Below, piece after piece: positions 30,494 through 40,128 of a stretch of 64,000 nt of DNA. Source of the stretch: Mangrovivirga cuniculi (GTDB lineage: Bacteria; Bacteroidota; Bacteroidia; Cytophagales; Cyclobacteriaceae); assembly GCF_005166025.1 (NCBI RefSeq), contig NZ_CP028923.1, forward strand, positions 726,001 to 790,000, given 5' to 3'. The translations under genes were made by a program, and so were the position numbers. Positions within the stretch are counted from its first letter, which is position 1. Every line of letters starts with the position of its first letter. Below the pieces are notes generated by a model, which was given only the letters and a program-made list of their open reading frames with translations, did no database searches and was not told the DNA's origin.

Positions 30494-31195
30494 ATGATCA
30501 TGAAGAAAAATCTATTAATCATTTTTATTTTCATCGGAGCATTATCACTAAATGCTCAGAATGTTGACTATGATAAAGTTATTTTGCCCGAAGAAGCTAC
30601 CGGGCTATCATTTGAAGAAAAATTAGTCAGGCTGGCCTGGCTCAACTACCCACTTAATCGTGTTGCTGAAAATAATGTAGAGGTTGCACGAAAAGATATC
30701 CATCTCGCTCAATGGGACTGGCTTGATAATGTTGAAGCTCAGGGTAACCTTAATGAATTTAATATCGATCCTGCACCGGGTGAAGGCAACCAGTTCTTTC
30801 CAAGATATAACTTCCGTTTAACTTTAAAACTCGGAGACCTGGTCAATACTCCTGTTGAGGTGAAAAGAGCCAAGGCTATTTATAGAAATTCAATTGAGGA
30901 AGTTAATGCTCAGAAATTAACTATTCGTAAAGAAGTACTTCAGCGATATGAAAACTTTAAACTGTATGATGAACTTTTAAGGATTTATACTGTATCAATG
31001 GAAGATGCTAATGCTGAGGCTAAACTTCTGGAAGAAAAATTTAAAAATGGTGAAACTACACTAAATGAATATAATTCAGCATTACGTGTTTATAATACAG
31101 AAAGAATTAAGCGAATGACTACCCAAAGAGATCGCGAAATCGCTAAACTCGAGGTAGAAGAGATGATTGGAATGAAGCTTGAGGAGGTTAATTAA
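30494..31195 (+). CDS. Periplasmic/outer-membrane coiled-coil protein, TolC-like half
   Basis: A 233-residue protein with a signal peptide ending LNAQ. The mature part has two long helical stretches (about 40-75 and 125-230) around a short beta stretch (PRYNFRLTLKLGD), the arrangement of one half of a TolC-type outer-membrane efflux protein. It lies six bases after the ligase-like gene, so it may be part of the polysaccharide export apparatus. It converges on the next gene, overlapping it by eight bases at the stop codons. Confidence 0.65.
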   Translation: MIMKKNLLIIFIFIGALSLNAQNVDYDKVILPEEATGLSFEEKLVRLAWLNYPLNRVAENNVEVARKDIHLAQWDWLDNVEAQGNLNEFNIDPAPGEGNQFFPRYNFRLTLKLGDLVNTPVEVKRAKAIYRNSIEEVNAQKLTIRKEVLQRYENFKLYDELLRIYTVSMEDANAEAKLLEEKFKNGETTLNEYNSALRVYNTERIKRMTTQRDREIAKLEVEEMIGMKLEEVN

Positions 31196-32317
31196 TTAAT
31201 TCATGATAATGAGTTAACATCTGACTAGCGGCATTTTCCCAGGAGAAAAAGGAGGCACGTTTTAATCCCAGAGATTTTAAGTCCTCCCTTTTCTCTTTAT
31301 TTTTTGAAAGATCAAGGAGAGCCTCTGTTATAGTCTCAGGTTTATATGGGTCAATGAGTCTCGCAGCATTTCCTGCCACTTCAGGCATTGAAGAAGTATT
31401 TGATGTGATTACCGGCGTATTACATGCCATTGCTTCAATAATTGGTAAACCAAAACTTTCTCTCAATGATGGGTACACATAAATTTTGGCAAGATTATAA
31501 ATCAAAGGCATTTCATCTGCACTTATATATCCTGGAAGAATGAAATGAAACCTGTATTTACTATAGCCTGTCTTTTCTAAAATTGATTTCAAGACATTTT
31601 CATCCAGATCCAAAACCACCATTTTCAAAGGACTATCACCTGATTTTTCAAGGTAATCGCAATAAGCCTTGATCATAGCCGGTGTATTTTTTTTAGGTGC
31701 AGTATTACCTAAAAACAGGATAAAGTCTTCCGGAAGATTATACCGGGTTTTAAACTCATCAAGTTTTGCCTGATCTTCTATTGGTTTAAAGTTTTTACTT
31801 TTTGCATTATAAACTACTGAGATTTTCTCATCAGGAATATTTAATCGTTTTATAATTTTTTCTTTTTCAAATTCAGAAACCGTAATTATTTTTTTGCATT
31901 TGCAGCTACGCGGGGGACTACCAGGCGACGATAAATATTTCCAAAATTTTGATAAGTTGTTCCTTTAAAGTTTAAAGATTCCAGGTAAATAATATCATGA
32001 AGGGTTAATATGGTCTTTACCCCCGGGAATAATGGTCCGGTGTTACTTGTACAATGTAATAGGTCAGGATCAAACTTTTTTACTTTTGATGGAAGAAGGT
32101 GCTGTTCCCAAAGAGGATAGGGTTGACTTTTGGTCTTTGTTATTGTAACGTTATTTTTACTGGAAAGGCAATTGTTATCTTCATCGTCTTTGATAAAGAT
32201 TCTGATCTCATCGGAAGGCTCAAGATCTTGCATGGCGCGAATTAATTCTAAAGTAACTACTTCCATTCCATGCTTTCTAGGTCTGAATAACCTCTGTGCT
32301 TCAATTGCAATTCTCAT
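31188..32317 (-). CDS. Family 1/4 glycosyltransferase, frameshifted as read
   Basis: One lost base in the T7 run at 31889-31895 splits this 376-residue protein. Adding one base restores ANAKKIITVSEFEKE and a single frame through to 31188. I choose the start MRIAIEAQRL at 32317, just after the SGNH stop. HGMEVVTLEL and TLHDIIYLE are acceptor-domain features; FILFLGNTAPKKN, VYPSLRESFGLPIIEAMA and PVITSNTSSMPEVAG are the GT4 donor-site motifs, including the EX7E pair. It probably transfers a hexose to the growing repeat unit. Confidence 0.88.
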
Positions 32318-32318
32318 C

Positions 32319-33392
32319 TTACTTAATTTTTTTTCTGAATTTCCTGCTAATTTCTCTGGTAAAAAGCTCCGATCCTTCATTATTCAAATGGCCAAAATCA
32401 AAAGAATATTTAGCCAAGTAAAGTTCAGGATATTCAATACCACTCGAAACACTTATCACTTGTTCTTCTGGGAACTGGTTCAGGATTGGAATTAATTCCA
32501 TATAATTTTCTTTAGTCTGACGAGGGGGAAATAATATGAATACTCTTATGCCTTTTGATTCCAGTTTTGATATAATCCCTTCCAGATAGTTATAATGATA
32601 TTGGTTAAAGCTATCATAACTTTGATCAGAATAGCTTTCGATGCTAATATTTTTATAGGTGGTAGCAGAAGATGTGTCTCTGAGAAAATCCTCGTATCTG
32701 GCTTTTAAAACTGACCTGTCAGCCTCATCTGTAGTTGGATCAATCATCTCATCCATTAATGGGAAATATCCACTTTGATATGGCCCAAGGTAATATTGAT
32801 ATTTTTCTGATTTGGTATCGATTGTCTGATATTCGAGATAATTTGAAATATATCCTGCATTAGTAAACTCTAATGAATATGATAGAAGATGGCTAATTGA
32901 ACCATAAATTTTATTTATTGTGGATCTGTTCGAGTTTAAGATTGATCTTACTCCAAAAACCACTGATTCTTTATCATACCAAAAAGTACTCCTTATAGTA
33001 CCAAGGTTTTTTACACTTACGTGATTGGTATTCATCAATTCTATAAAAACATTATCAAGATCTCCATTTTCAAGAGAATCGGACAGAGCATCAAGAAACC
33101 TGTATGTATCTGCCGCACTCATAGTATGAACACCGAAATTAAATGTTTTGGTATCAATTCCTGACCTGTTATTGATGCTATCAAAAGTACCTACATTTAC
33201 CTGGCGATACAAACGACTTGAACCGATCATCAGAGTGTTATATTTTTCCAGGTTTTCAGTGAAATGATTGTATTTACTATCCAGCCTTTCAAAACCCCAG
33301 GTAACGGGCAGGGTTATAAATTGCTTGATTATCACATTAATGATCAAAACTGATAAGCAAAGAAGGAATATTTTAAATAGTAGCTTTTTCAT
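32319..33392 (-). CDS. SGNH-fold acyl-transfer partner of MBOAT, second copy
   Basis: A 357-residue protein with an N-terminal membrane anchor (about 3-22) and an SGNH-like domain. The GSSRLYRQ nucleophile motif is near residue 58 and the Asp-His site is in FDFGHLNNEGSELFT. I use the ATG at 33392, two bases after the MBOAT gene, not the longer frame. Order and spacing copy the pair at 22.9-25.3 kb, so it likely completes a second O-acyl-transfer system. The acyl group and sugar acceptor are unknown. Confidence 0.8.
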   Translation of the reverse strand: MKKLLFKIFLLCLSVLIINVIIKQFITLPVTWGFERLDSKYNHFTENLEKYNTLMIGSSRLYRQVNVGTFDSINNRSGIDTKTFNFGVHTMSAADTYRFLDALSDSLENGDLDNVFIELMNTNHVSVKNLGTIRSTFWYDKESVVFGVRSILNSNRSTINKIYGSISHLLSYSLEFTNAGYISNYLEYQTIDTKSEKYQYYLGPYQSGYFPLMDEMIDPTTDEADRSVLKARYEDFLRDTSSATTYKNISIESYSDQSYDSFNQYHYNYLEGIISKLESKGIRVFILFPPRQTKENYMELIPILNQFPEEQVISVSSGIEYPELYLAKYSFDFGHLNNEGSELFTREISRKFRKKIK

Positions 33393-33393
33393 A

Positions 33394-34839
33394 TCAGAAC
33401 TGGAAATAAATGAAGTCATTGCTAGTGAAAATCCCGAAATTCAGAATAGTAGCGATAAGAAGTATATAAAAAGCCCATCTTATCGGTTTCCCTTTAAACG
33501 TCATCCAATCTTCTATTTCTTTGTTTCCCTGTAAATTCTGAATTATTTCCAGAATAAAAATAAATGCAACAGATGCAATCAGCTGATTTCCTGAAGCATC
33601 TAATAAATCAAAGCTTAATTGCGATGCATTTATTTCTATACTATTTGAAAATAGGACGATTGCTTCTGAAATATTATTGGCTCTGAAAAACACCCAGCCA
33701 ATTAACACTAAAATAAAGGTAGAAAAGAGCTGAATCTTATTATACAACCAGGGAACTTTATTTAACCCGATCTTTTCATTAATTCTATTTTTAGGTTTCT
33801 CATATAAGATGGCAAAAATCAGGTAAAAGCCGTGTAGTGCTCCCCAAACTATAAATGTCCAGTTAGCTCCATGCCAGAATCCACTAACCAGAAAAGTAAT
33901 AAACAGGTTCATATACCATCGGGGTCTGCTTGCCCTGTTTCCTCCAAGCGGAATATAAACATAGTCTCGGAACCATGTAGAGAGAGAAATATGCCACCTT
34001 TTCCAAAACTCAGAGATACTTTTGGAAAAGTATGGTCTCTCAAAATTTTTCATTAATTCAACGCCTAAAATCCTTGCTGTACCTATGGCAATGTCCGAAT
34101 AACCTGAGAAATCACAATATATCTGGTAAGCAAAAAGCACCGATCCAAAGATGACATACCAACCATGATAATCGTTTGGATTATTAAAAATCTCATTCAC
34201 TATCATTGCTGCTCTGTCAGCGATTACAAGCTTTTTAAAGAAGCCCCAGGCCATGAGACGTGAACCGGAAGTAACTCTGGAATAATCGAAAGTAGTTTTG
34301 CTCTTTAGCTGAGGCAATAACTGACGAGGCCTTTCGATAGGACCTGCTACAAGCTGAGGAAAATAAGAAACATATAGAGCAAACGTAAAAATGTTCTTTT
34401 CGGCACTTTGCTGCTTTCTGTAGACATCGATTGTATAACTCATTGTCTGGAAGGTATAAAAAGATATACCAACCGGTAGTAATACCTGAAGTAAGGGCAC
34501 CTCATAATTTATGTTGAAAACGTTTATCACGTCCTGAACATTCGAGCTAAAAAAATTGAAATACTTAAAGAAGAACAGAATGCCCAGATTGGATAAAACA
34601 CTTATCGTAAGTAAAAATTTTCTTCTACTCTGATCTGTAGACCCCTCTATTCCTTTAGCTACAAAATAATCTATGAAAGTAGAAAGCAGGATCAGAATAA
34701 TATATTCCGCTTTCCAGCTCATGTAAAAGTAGTATGAGGCAACCAATAGTAGTACCTGACGAAATCTTGGCTTTATCAGGAAGAAGATCGCTACTACCAG
34801 GGGGAAAAATAATGCGAAATGTAAAGAATTAAAAAGCAT
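33394..34839 (-). CDS. MBOAT-family O-acyltransferase (AlgI-like), intact copy
   Basis: A 481-residue multi-helix protein of normal AlgI length. It has SYYFYMSWK, QLVAGPIERPRQLLPQL, FAYQIYCDFSGYSDIA, the WHISLSTWFRDYVYIPLGG block and VSGFWHGANW, the last with the conserved catalytic histidine. It ends NDFIYFQF, as does the broken copy (SDFIYFQF). It passes acyl groups to the periplasmic SGNH partner whose gene starts two bases further on. It serves as the reference showing that the 23.9-25.3 kb copy is frameshifted rather than two genes. Confidence 0.93.
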   Translation of the reverse strand: MLFNSLHFALFFPLVVAIFFLIKPRFRQVLLLVASYYFYMSWKAEYIILILLSTFIDYFVAKGIEGSTDQSRRKFLLTISVLSNLGILFFFKYFNFFSSNVQDVINVFNINYEVPLLQVLLPVGISFYTFQTMSYTIDVYRKQQSAEKNIFTFALYVSYFPQLVAGPIERPRQLLPQLKSKTTFDYSRVTSGSRLMAWGFFKKLVIADRAAMIVNEIFNNPNDYHGWYVIFGSVLFAYQIYCDFSGYSDIAIGTARILGVELMKNFERPYFSKSISEFWKRWHISLSTWFRDYVYIPLGGNRASRPRWYMNLFITFLVSGFWHGANWTFIVWGALHGFYLIFAILYEKPKNRINEKIGLNKVPWLYNKIQLFSTFILVLIGWVFFRANNISEAIVLFSNSIEINASQLSFDLLDASGNQLIASVAFIFILEIIQNLQGNKEIEDWMTFKGKPIRWAFYILLIATILNFGIFTSNDFIYFQF

Positions 34840-34842
34840 ATT

Positions 34843-36375
34843 TTATTTCACATAAATGTCGATAGTCGCTCCCGGAATTTGCCTGGGAGCTGAGCAGGTT
34901 TTAATTAATTCATACTCGGAATCAAGACATTTTTTTATTTTATCAGGATAAAAATTATTTAGATTCGGAATATTCTCAAATAATACCAGGTCGTACTTTT
35001 CATTTTTTATTTTAGCACAATATTCTTCGACTTGTTCATCAAAAATGCTGACCCTGTAATGAAACCATAAAGGAGTACCTCGTTCGTATTCCCATCCAAA
35101 TTCATGATTTAACGGAGTAAGCTCCGTCATATTCAGAACTTTAGGGTCTTTTGGAAGTGTTTTGTTATAATCCTCAAGCCAAAGCATTGTTTCAGCTGTA
35201 CTTTTTGGTACTTTTATTTTATTAAAAGTATTAAAAGGAGTAAATACCCATGGTTCAGGTTTCTTCTCAGAAGCTACTTTGTTAAAAGTAACCGGAGGAC
35301 TTATACCGAACATGGATGAAGCATATCCCCAATATAATTCACTGCCTAACAGAAATATTATGATAAAAGCAATTGCTAGCTTTTCAAAATTAAATGTTTT
35401 GATCAGCTTAAATGGTTCGAAGATCCCTATAAATATATATGCGTAAATAAATGCATCATTTCCTAATTGCAGAACACTGGTTACTTTAGATATTAATCCA
35501 AGACATAAGACTCCACAAACAGTTAAAATAAGATAAAAATCAGAAGAAAATAATTTTAGTTCTCTCTTATATAATTTGTATCCCCCTATCCCGGCAATAA
35601 CCAGCAATCCGGCTTTTTCAAAGAATGATCCTCCAAAGATTTTATGAAGAAAATTTACGGGCATTATCCTGGCACTGTGTGGATCCTGACCGTAATTAAA
35701 CCAATAATTAATATTATGATCGCTATGGAAAGCAAATAAAAGTATAAGTGGCAAAACGAATGCTGCAGAAGATATCAGGGGCAAATAAATTCGTTTGGAT
35801 TCAATACTTTTGACAATGATTAAAATAGTTATAAAAACGATCCATAACCCACCATAATCTTGTTTCGTCCAAAAGGAAATAAAAGAAAATAAACCGGCTA
35901 GTATTAGCAAATAAGATTTTTGAGAGACTAAAATATATCTTAGCGAAAAATAAAGGCCGATTTGCCCAAACACAAATGCACTATGATTATACCAGGGCCA
36001 GTAATTCAGAAAAATATAAGTTAATCCATAAATTACACAGGCAATGGCAATACTATAAGAGTTTATTTTGAAGGATCTTAATATTTTAATAAATGTTAGG
36101 CCTCCAATAAAATTTATAAATGCCTGATATATTATTAATGTGAATAACTTTGGTCCGAAGATCTTAAAAAAGAATGAAGGAAGAATCCAGTATGCGTATC
36201 CCATTGGAATACCGAAATCTCTGAAAGGCATATCGCCATTCATTATTCGGTAAGCTCCCTCCCAGGATAAAAATATATTGATCCGATATGGATAGGAGAA
36301 AACTAATGGCAACACAGAAAAAAGTAAGATAATCACTACTTGTGAAGTAGAGATAATCCTTCTGGAGTTGGTCAT
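34843..36375 (-). CDS. GT-C-type membrane glycosyltransferase (PMT/GT39-like)
   Basis: A 510-residue protein with about ten membrane helices and a soluble C-terminal domain (about 375-510). After the first helix it has SWEGAYRIMNGDMPFRDFGIPMG, close to the first periplasmic loop of GT39/GT83-type enzymes, which use polyprenyl-phosphate sugars; an acidic residue (Glu) occupies the usual catalytic position. It stands just across from the UbiA/DprE2-like/HAD genes, which may make such a donor. The link is inferred. Confidence 0.7.
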   Translation of the reverse strand: MTNSRRIISTSQVVIILLFSVLPLVFSYPYRINIFLSWEGAYRIMNGDMPFRDFGIPMGYAYWILPSFFFKIFGPKLFTLIIYQAFINFIGGLTFIKILRSFKINSYSIAIACVIYGLTYIFLNYWPWYNHSAFVFGQIGLYFSLRYILVSQKSYLLILAGLFSFISFWTKQDYGGLWIVFITILIIVKSIESKRIYLPLISSAAFVLPLILLFAFHSDHNINYWFNYGQDPHSARIMPVNFLHKIFGGSFFEKAGLLVIAGIGGYKLYKRELKLFSSDFYLILTVCGVLCLGLISKVTSVLQLGNDAFIYAYIFIGIFEPFKLIKTFNFEKLAIAFIIIFLLGSELYWGYASSMFGISPPVTFNKVASEKKPEPWVFTPFNTFNKIKVPKSTAETMLWLEDYNKTLPKDPKVLNMTELTPLNHEFGWEYERGTPLWFHYRVSIFDEQVEEYCAKIKNEKYDLVLFENIPNLNNFYPDKIKKCLDSEYELIKTCSAPRQIPGATIDIYVK

Positions 36376-36496
36376 AGATCTTTGTTCTTAATACGAACAC
36401 GAAAATAGGAGTTTATTCATCAATTTCTAAATATAAATGTTCATTTTTTTATACTTTTTATAATTAATCTTATTTTTGGGTTATATTATCAAAATT

Positions 36497-37363
36497 ATGC
36501 TTAAAACTTATTTCCACTTGCTGAGAATTGACCAGTGGGTGAAGAACACATTTTTATTTATTCCTTTATTTTTTGCCGGGGATTTCTTCAAGTCAACCAA
36601 GTTGCTAGACTTATTGATAGGATTTATTTCCTTTTCGCTAATCGCTTCTTCAATTTATATATTCAATGATTACAGAGATAGGGAGAATGATCGAAAGCAT
36701 CCTAAAAAGAAATACAGACCAATAGCCTCTGGGAAAGTGTCGACTACCATAGCATTCGGAATTATGACTTTATGTTTAATTACGGGTTTGGCTCTTGGAT
36801 ATTTTCTCGATTATCGGTTTATAATACTTTTATTAATCTACCTGTTAATAAACATAACATATTCACTGGGCTTGAAACAAGTTGCAATTCTGGATATGAT
36901 CATGGTTTCGAGCGGCTTTGTAATCCGGGTGATTGCCGGAGGGGTAATTTCTCATGTGCCATTATCTCAATGGCTTATTGTTATGGTTTATCTATTATCA
37001 TTGTTTATTGTTTTGGCGAAGCGAAGGGATGATGTATATCATTACACAGTGTCGGGAAATCTAACCAGACAATCTGTGACCAATTACAATCTCGAATACA
37101 TGACTGCCACTTTGGTATTAATCTCAGGGGTGATTATTGTCTCTTATTTAATGTATTGCCTCAGTCCTAATGCTAATATTCAAAGTGAACATTTATATGC
37201 AACATCACTGTTTGTTATATCAGGTATTTTGAGGTATTTGCAAATTACAATTGTAGATAACAAAAGTGGATCGCCCACGAGGATTTTATATAAGGATAAG
37301 TTTTCTGTAGTAAATCTTATTCTTTGGGTAATAAGTTTTTATATAATTATTTATACTTCATAA
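36497..37363 (+). CDS. UbiA-family prenyltransferase, probable polyprenyl-phosphate phosphoribosyltransferase
   Basis: A 288-residue membrane protein with about nine helices and both Asp-rich UbiA motifs: NDYRDRENDRKHP near residue 62 and LDMIMVSSGFVIRV near residue 138. The opening RIDQWVKNTFLFIPLFF and KYRPIASGKV are typical of the decaprenyl-phosphate phosphoribosyltransferase branch (Rv3806c-like) rather than quinone or haem enzymes. It would join PRPP ribose-5-phosphate to a polyprenyl phosphate. I use ATG 36497 because it precedes the conserved start; an upstream TTG extends the frame. A DprE2-like gene follows one base later. Confidence 0.85.
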   Translation: MLKTYFHLLRIDQWVKNTFLFIPLFFAGDFFKSTKLLDLLIGFISFSLIASSIYIFNDYRDRENDRKHPKKKYRPIASGKVSTTIAFGIMTLCLITGLALGYFLDYRFIILLLIYLLINITYSLGLKQVAILDMIMVSSGFVIRVIAGGVISHVPLSQWLIVMVYLLSLFIVLAKRRDDVYHYTVSGNLTRQSVTNYNLEYMTATLVLISGVIIVSYLMYCLSPNANIQSEHLYATSLFVISGILRYLQITIVDNKSGSPTRILYKDKFSVVNLILWVISFYIIIYTS

Positions 37364-37364
37364 G

Positions 37365-38102
37365 ATGAGGGAAAGAATATTGATCTTAGGAGGAACATCC
37401 GACCTGGCTACTGAATTAGCTCATGGATTGGCAAAAGAAGGGAAAGATCTGATTATTGGGGGAAGAAAAACAGAGGAGCTAAGCAGAACCTCCAGCGATA
37501 TATCTATTCGATACAACGTAGAATGTGAATATCTGTATTTTGATGCGGAAGATTTTGACTCTCATGATGATTTCTTTAAAAATATAAAGGGGCCATACCC
37601 ATCCTCTTTATTTGTGGTTTTCGGATATCTTGGTGATCAAATAGTTGCTGAAACTCAAAAAGAAGAATCTTTTAAGATTATAAATCGAAATTTTACAGGA
37701 GCAGTGTCCATTATCAATTCCTACTTAACCCAACGGGGAGATAATAAGATTAATTCAATTGTTGGAATAAGTAGTGTTGCCGGAGACAGGGGTAGAATGT
37801 CCAACTTTATTTATGGTAGTTCAAAAGCAGGGTTTACAGCCTACCTATCTGGTCTAAGAAACAAGTTATTTCATGAAAACATTCATGTGATGACTGTCCG
37901 CCCGGGGTTTATGGATACAAAAATGACCGAGGGAATGGATTTACCGGGACCACTTACTGCTTCAGCCGAAAAAGCTGCCAGATTAATAATAAAGAGATGG
38001 AAAAAGAATAGAAATAATATTTATGTCCTGCCAATTTGGAGATATATAATGTTGATTATAAAGAATATTCCCGAAGCAATATTTAAAAGACTGAAAATGT
38101 GA
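37365..38102 (+). CDS. Short-chain dehydrogenase, DprE2-like
   Basis: A 245-residue SDR with the cofactor motif LGGTSDLA near residue 8 and the catalytic Ser in GISSVAGDRGRMSN followed by FIYGSSKAG. The stretch VVFGYLGDQ and the ending VRPGFMDTKM closely match DprE2, which reduces the 2-keto sugar in making decaprenyl-phospho-arabinose. It sits one base after the phosphoribosyltransferase gene. No DprE1 oxidase gene is present in the window. Generic SDR is certain; DprE2-like function is inferred from motifs and neighbour. Confidence 0.82.
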   Translation: MRERILILGGTSDLATELAHGLAKEGKDLIIGGRKTEELSRTSSDISIRYNVECEYLYFDAEDFDSHDDFFKNIKGPYPSSLFVVFGYLGDQIVAETQKEESFKIINRNFTGAVSIINSYLTQRGDNKINSIVGISSVAGDRGRMSNFIYGSSKAGFTAYLSGLRNKLFHENIHVMTVRPGFMDTKMTEGMDLPGPLTASAEKAARLIIKRWKKNRNNIYVLPIWRYIMLIIKNIPEAIFKRLKM

Positions 38103-38701
38103 TGGTGGAAAAAAGCAGGCTGGCACTTTTTGATTTTGATGGTACCATTACTACCGGTGATACCTTTATTCCATTCATTAAATATGTTCGCGGGAAATTC
38201 ACATTCTGGAAAGGAGCGATTTTATTGTCTCCTTATATCGTTCTTTATGCAATAGGTGCATATCCCAATTGGAAGTTAAAGCAGAAATTTATCCGGAAAT
38301 ATTTTAAAGGTATGGAACTAGCTGAACTTGAGAAATACGGAAAGAGTTTTGCTAAAGATATTTTACCGGGGATGATACGGTCAAAAGCTATCGAAGAAAT
38401 TAATGAGTTAAATTCTCTCGAATATCAGCTTTTTATTGTAACTGCTTCTCATAGATCATGGATATTGCCCTGGGCTGAAAAATTTGGGTTTAAGGTGATT
38501 TCTACAGAGTGGGAAGTTAGCAATGGGCGTATAACCGGGAAACTAGAAGGGATGAATTGTTATGGCGAAGAAAAGAAAAGCCGCATTTATAACGATTTAG
38601 ATCTTAATAGTTTTGAACATATTGTAGGATATGGTGATACAGACGGAGATATCCCGATGCTTTCACTTTGCAAAAAAACTAAATTCAAACCTTTTCGCTA
38701 A
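38102..38701 (+). CDS. HAD-IB family phosphatase
   Basis: A 199-residue cytoplasmic HAD hydrolase with motif I DFDGT, motif II TAS, a later Lys, and motif III/IV GYGDTDGD. These fit the SerB-like HAD-IB subfamily. Translation probably starts at ATG 38102, which overlaps the SDR stop. In the pentose donor pathway a phosphatase must remove the 5-phosphate of polyprenyl-phosphoribose; this enzyme is a candidate, and related HAD domains occur fused to UbiA enzymes. Its 3' end overlaps the convergent gene by four bases. Confidence 0.85.
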   Translation: MVEKSRLALFDFDGTITTGDTFIPFIKYVRGKFTFWKGAILLSPYIVLYAIGAYPNWKLKQKFIRKYFKGMELAELEKYGKSFAKDILPGMIRSKAIEEINELNSLEYQLFIVTASHRSWILPWAEKFGFKVISTEWEVSNGRITGKLEGMNCYGEEKKSRIYNDLDLNSFEHIVGYGDTDGDIPMLSLCKKTKFKPFR

Positions 38702-40128
38702 TGCTGGCAAAAACTAACATCTCCGGGATAAACAGGGCGAAATAATAAAAATTTATAAGTAAAATATGAATAATTCTTAACGCCTTCACTTTTATTAATT
38801 ACCCCGTCTTCATTTTCAATGGTGTAAAGATCATCTCCTGATTTGAAACTAACTTTTTCTCCCGGATTGAGGTTTCGAATGATTCTTTGAACTTCGAAAT
38901 TGGTAAAAAGTCTGGGTTGTCCTTCATGGTAGTAATCACTCTTAACATACTTTACATTAGAGTCTGTTATTTCTACGAGGTCTTTTTGGAAATCAAAAAG
39001 CTGTAACCATTCGGGCATTAGTATATGATTATTTGAACCGTTTTCTGTTTTCAGATTACTGAACATAGCATACGATGTTTCAGTTTTTAATCCAAGGTAT
39101 GGTGAAAACCCATTTAGAGTTATAAAAAGCAAAAAAACCAATCCCGCATAACCCGGAAAACCAACCCTGAATAACTCTGATTCATAAATGCGGTTTATAG
39201 ACCTGAGGAATATCAAATAAATAACTATATAAGCTAAACCGATTATATACCACAGGGTCTGACCTGTCAGGTAATAAACCCAATAACCATAATATTTATA
39301 TACGAGAAAAAATCCGATTACCAGAGCCGAAAGTATAATTCTTAAATATATAGTAATTGATTTCACTCTGAAATTTCTGATCCATGTGAAAAAGGTTTCT
39401 GGCAGAAAAAATACATAGTAGGTATACATCATCAGACTAAAGCTGAATATTCCCAAATGCGCATGAAGAGATAAAAGGTAATGGAATATTAAGCCAATGA
39501 AAATACCAGTCGTTCTAAACCTTCTTGTAAATAAGAATAAGGGTATAATCGCTTCAATTATTATAGTGCTATATATTGAAACGTATTTAAGTGGAGTATT
39601 TAATGCAATTGAAGGTAGGTTCAGTATTTGAAAAATTTGATTCATCCTGTGAATTATGCCTTCGAAAAGAAAAACACCACAAGAATGATCAACATCAAAA
39701 AAGCCAAAATTCAATTTATGAAAAACAACGAAAAAATATAAAATTAATAGCCCCCACTGAGCAACAGGTTCGAATACCCATATAAACAACCTGTCCGCAC
39801 CTACACTATTTCTTTTTTCTTTAATTAAAGCAATGATAAGATATAGAAGGAGGGGAATGTTGATTAGCCATTCATACATCATGTGATTTGGAATGAATGG
39901 CATTTTTTGAAATGAAAGTGCCAGACTATTAATTACTGCCAGAATAAATATTACCATTGAACCCGGCCTTAATAAAAGAGCTATACAAAACACAGCAAGA
40001 GTATACCCAAGGTAAAATGGTACCTCAATCCAGTCATCAAAAGTAATCAGGTGGCTAAGCACAGTAATTGCCCACATCACTGAAAATACTTTTAATTTTT
40101 CTGTTTCAATTGACTTTCTGATACTCAT
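38698..40128 (-). CDS. HTTM-like multi-pass membrane protein
   Basis: The 476-residue protein has about ten membrane helices in residues 15-330 and a C-terminal soluble part (about 340-476). FVVFHKLN near residue 136 and FHYLLSLHAH near residue 218 give several histidines in or near helices, resembling the HTTM/vitamin-K-dependent-carboxylase-like family, of unknown role in most bacteria. It overlaps the preceding gene by 23 bases if ATG 40128 is used, so the start may be further in. It lies between the pentose trio and membrane transferase genes. Confidence 0.6.
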   Translation of the reverse strand: MSIRKSIETEKLKVFSVMWAITVLSHLITFDDWIEVPFYLGYTLAVFCIALLLRPGSMVIFILAVINSLALSFQKMPFIPNHMMYEWLINIPLLLYLIIALIKEKRNSVGADRLFIWVFEPVAQWGLLILYFFVVFHKLNFGFFDVDHSCGVFLFEGIIHRMNQIFQILNLPSIALNTPLKYVSIYSTIIIEAIIPLFLFTRRFRTTGIFIGLIFHYLLSLHAHLGIFSFSLMMYTYYVFFLPETFFTWIRNFRVKSITIYLRIILSALVIGFFLVYKYYGYWVYYLTGQTLWYIIGLAYIVIYLIFLRSINRIYESELFRVGFPGYAGLVFLLFITLNGFSPYLGLKTETSYAMFSNLKTENGSNNHILMPEWLQLFDFQKDLVEITDSNVKYVKSDYYHEGQPRLFTNFEVQRIIRNLNPGEKVSFKSGDDLYTIENEDGVINKSEGVKNYSYFTYKFLLFRPVYPGDVSFCQH

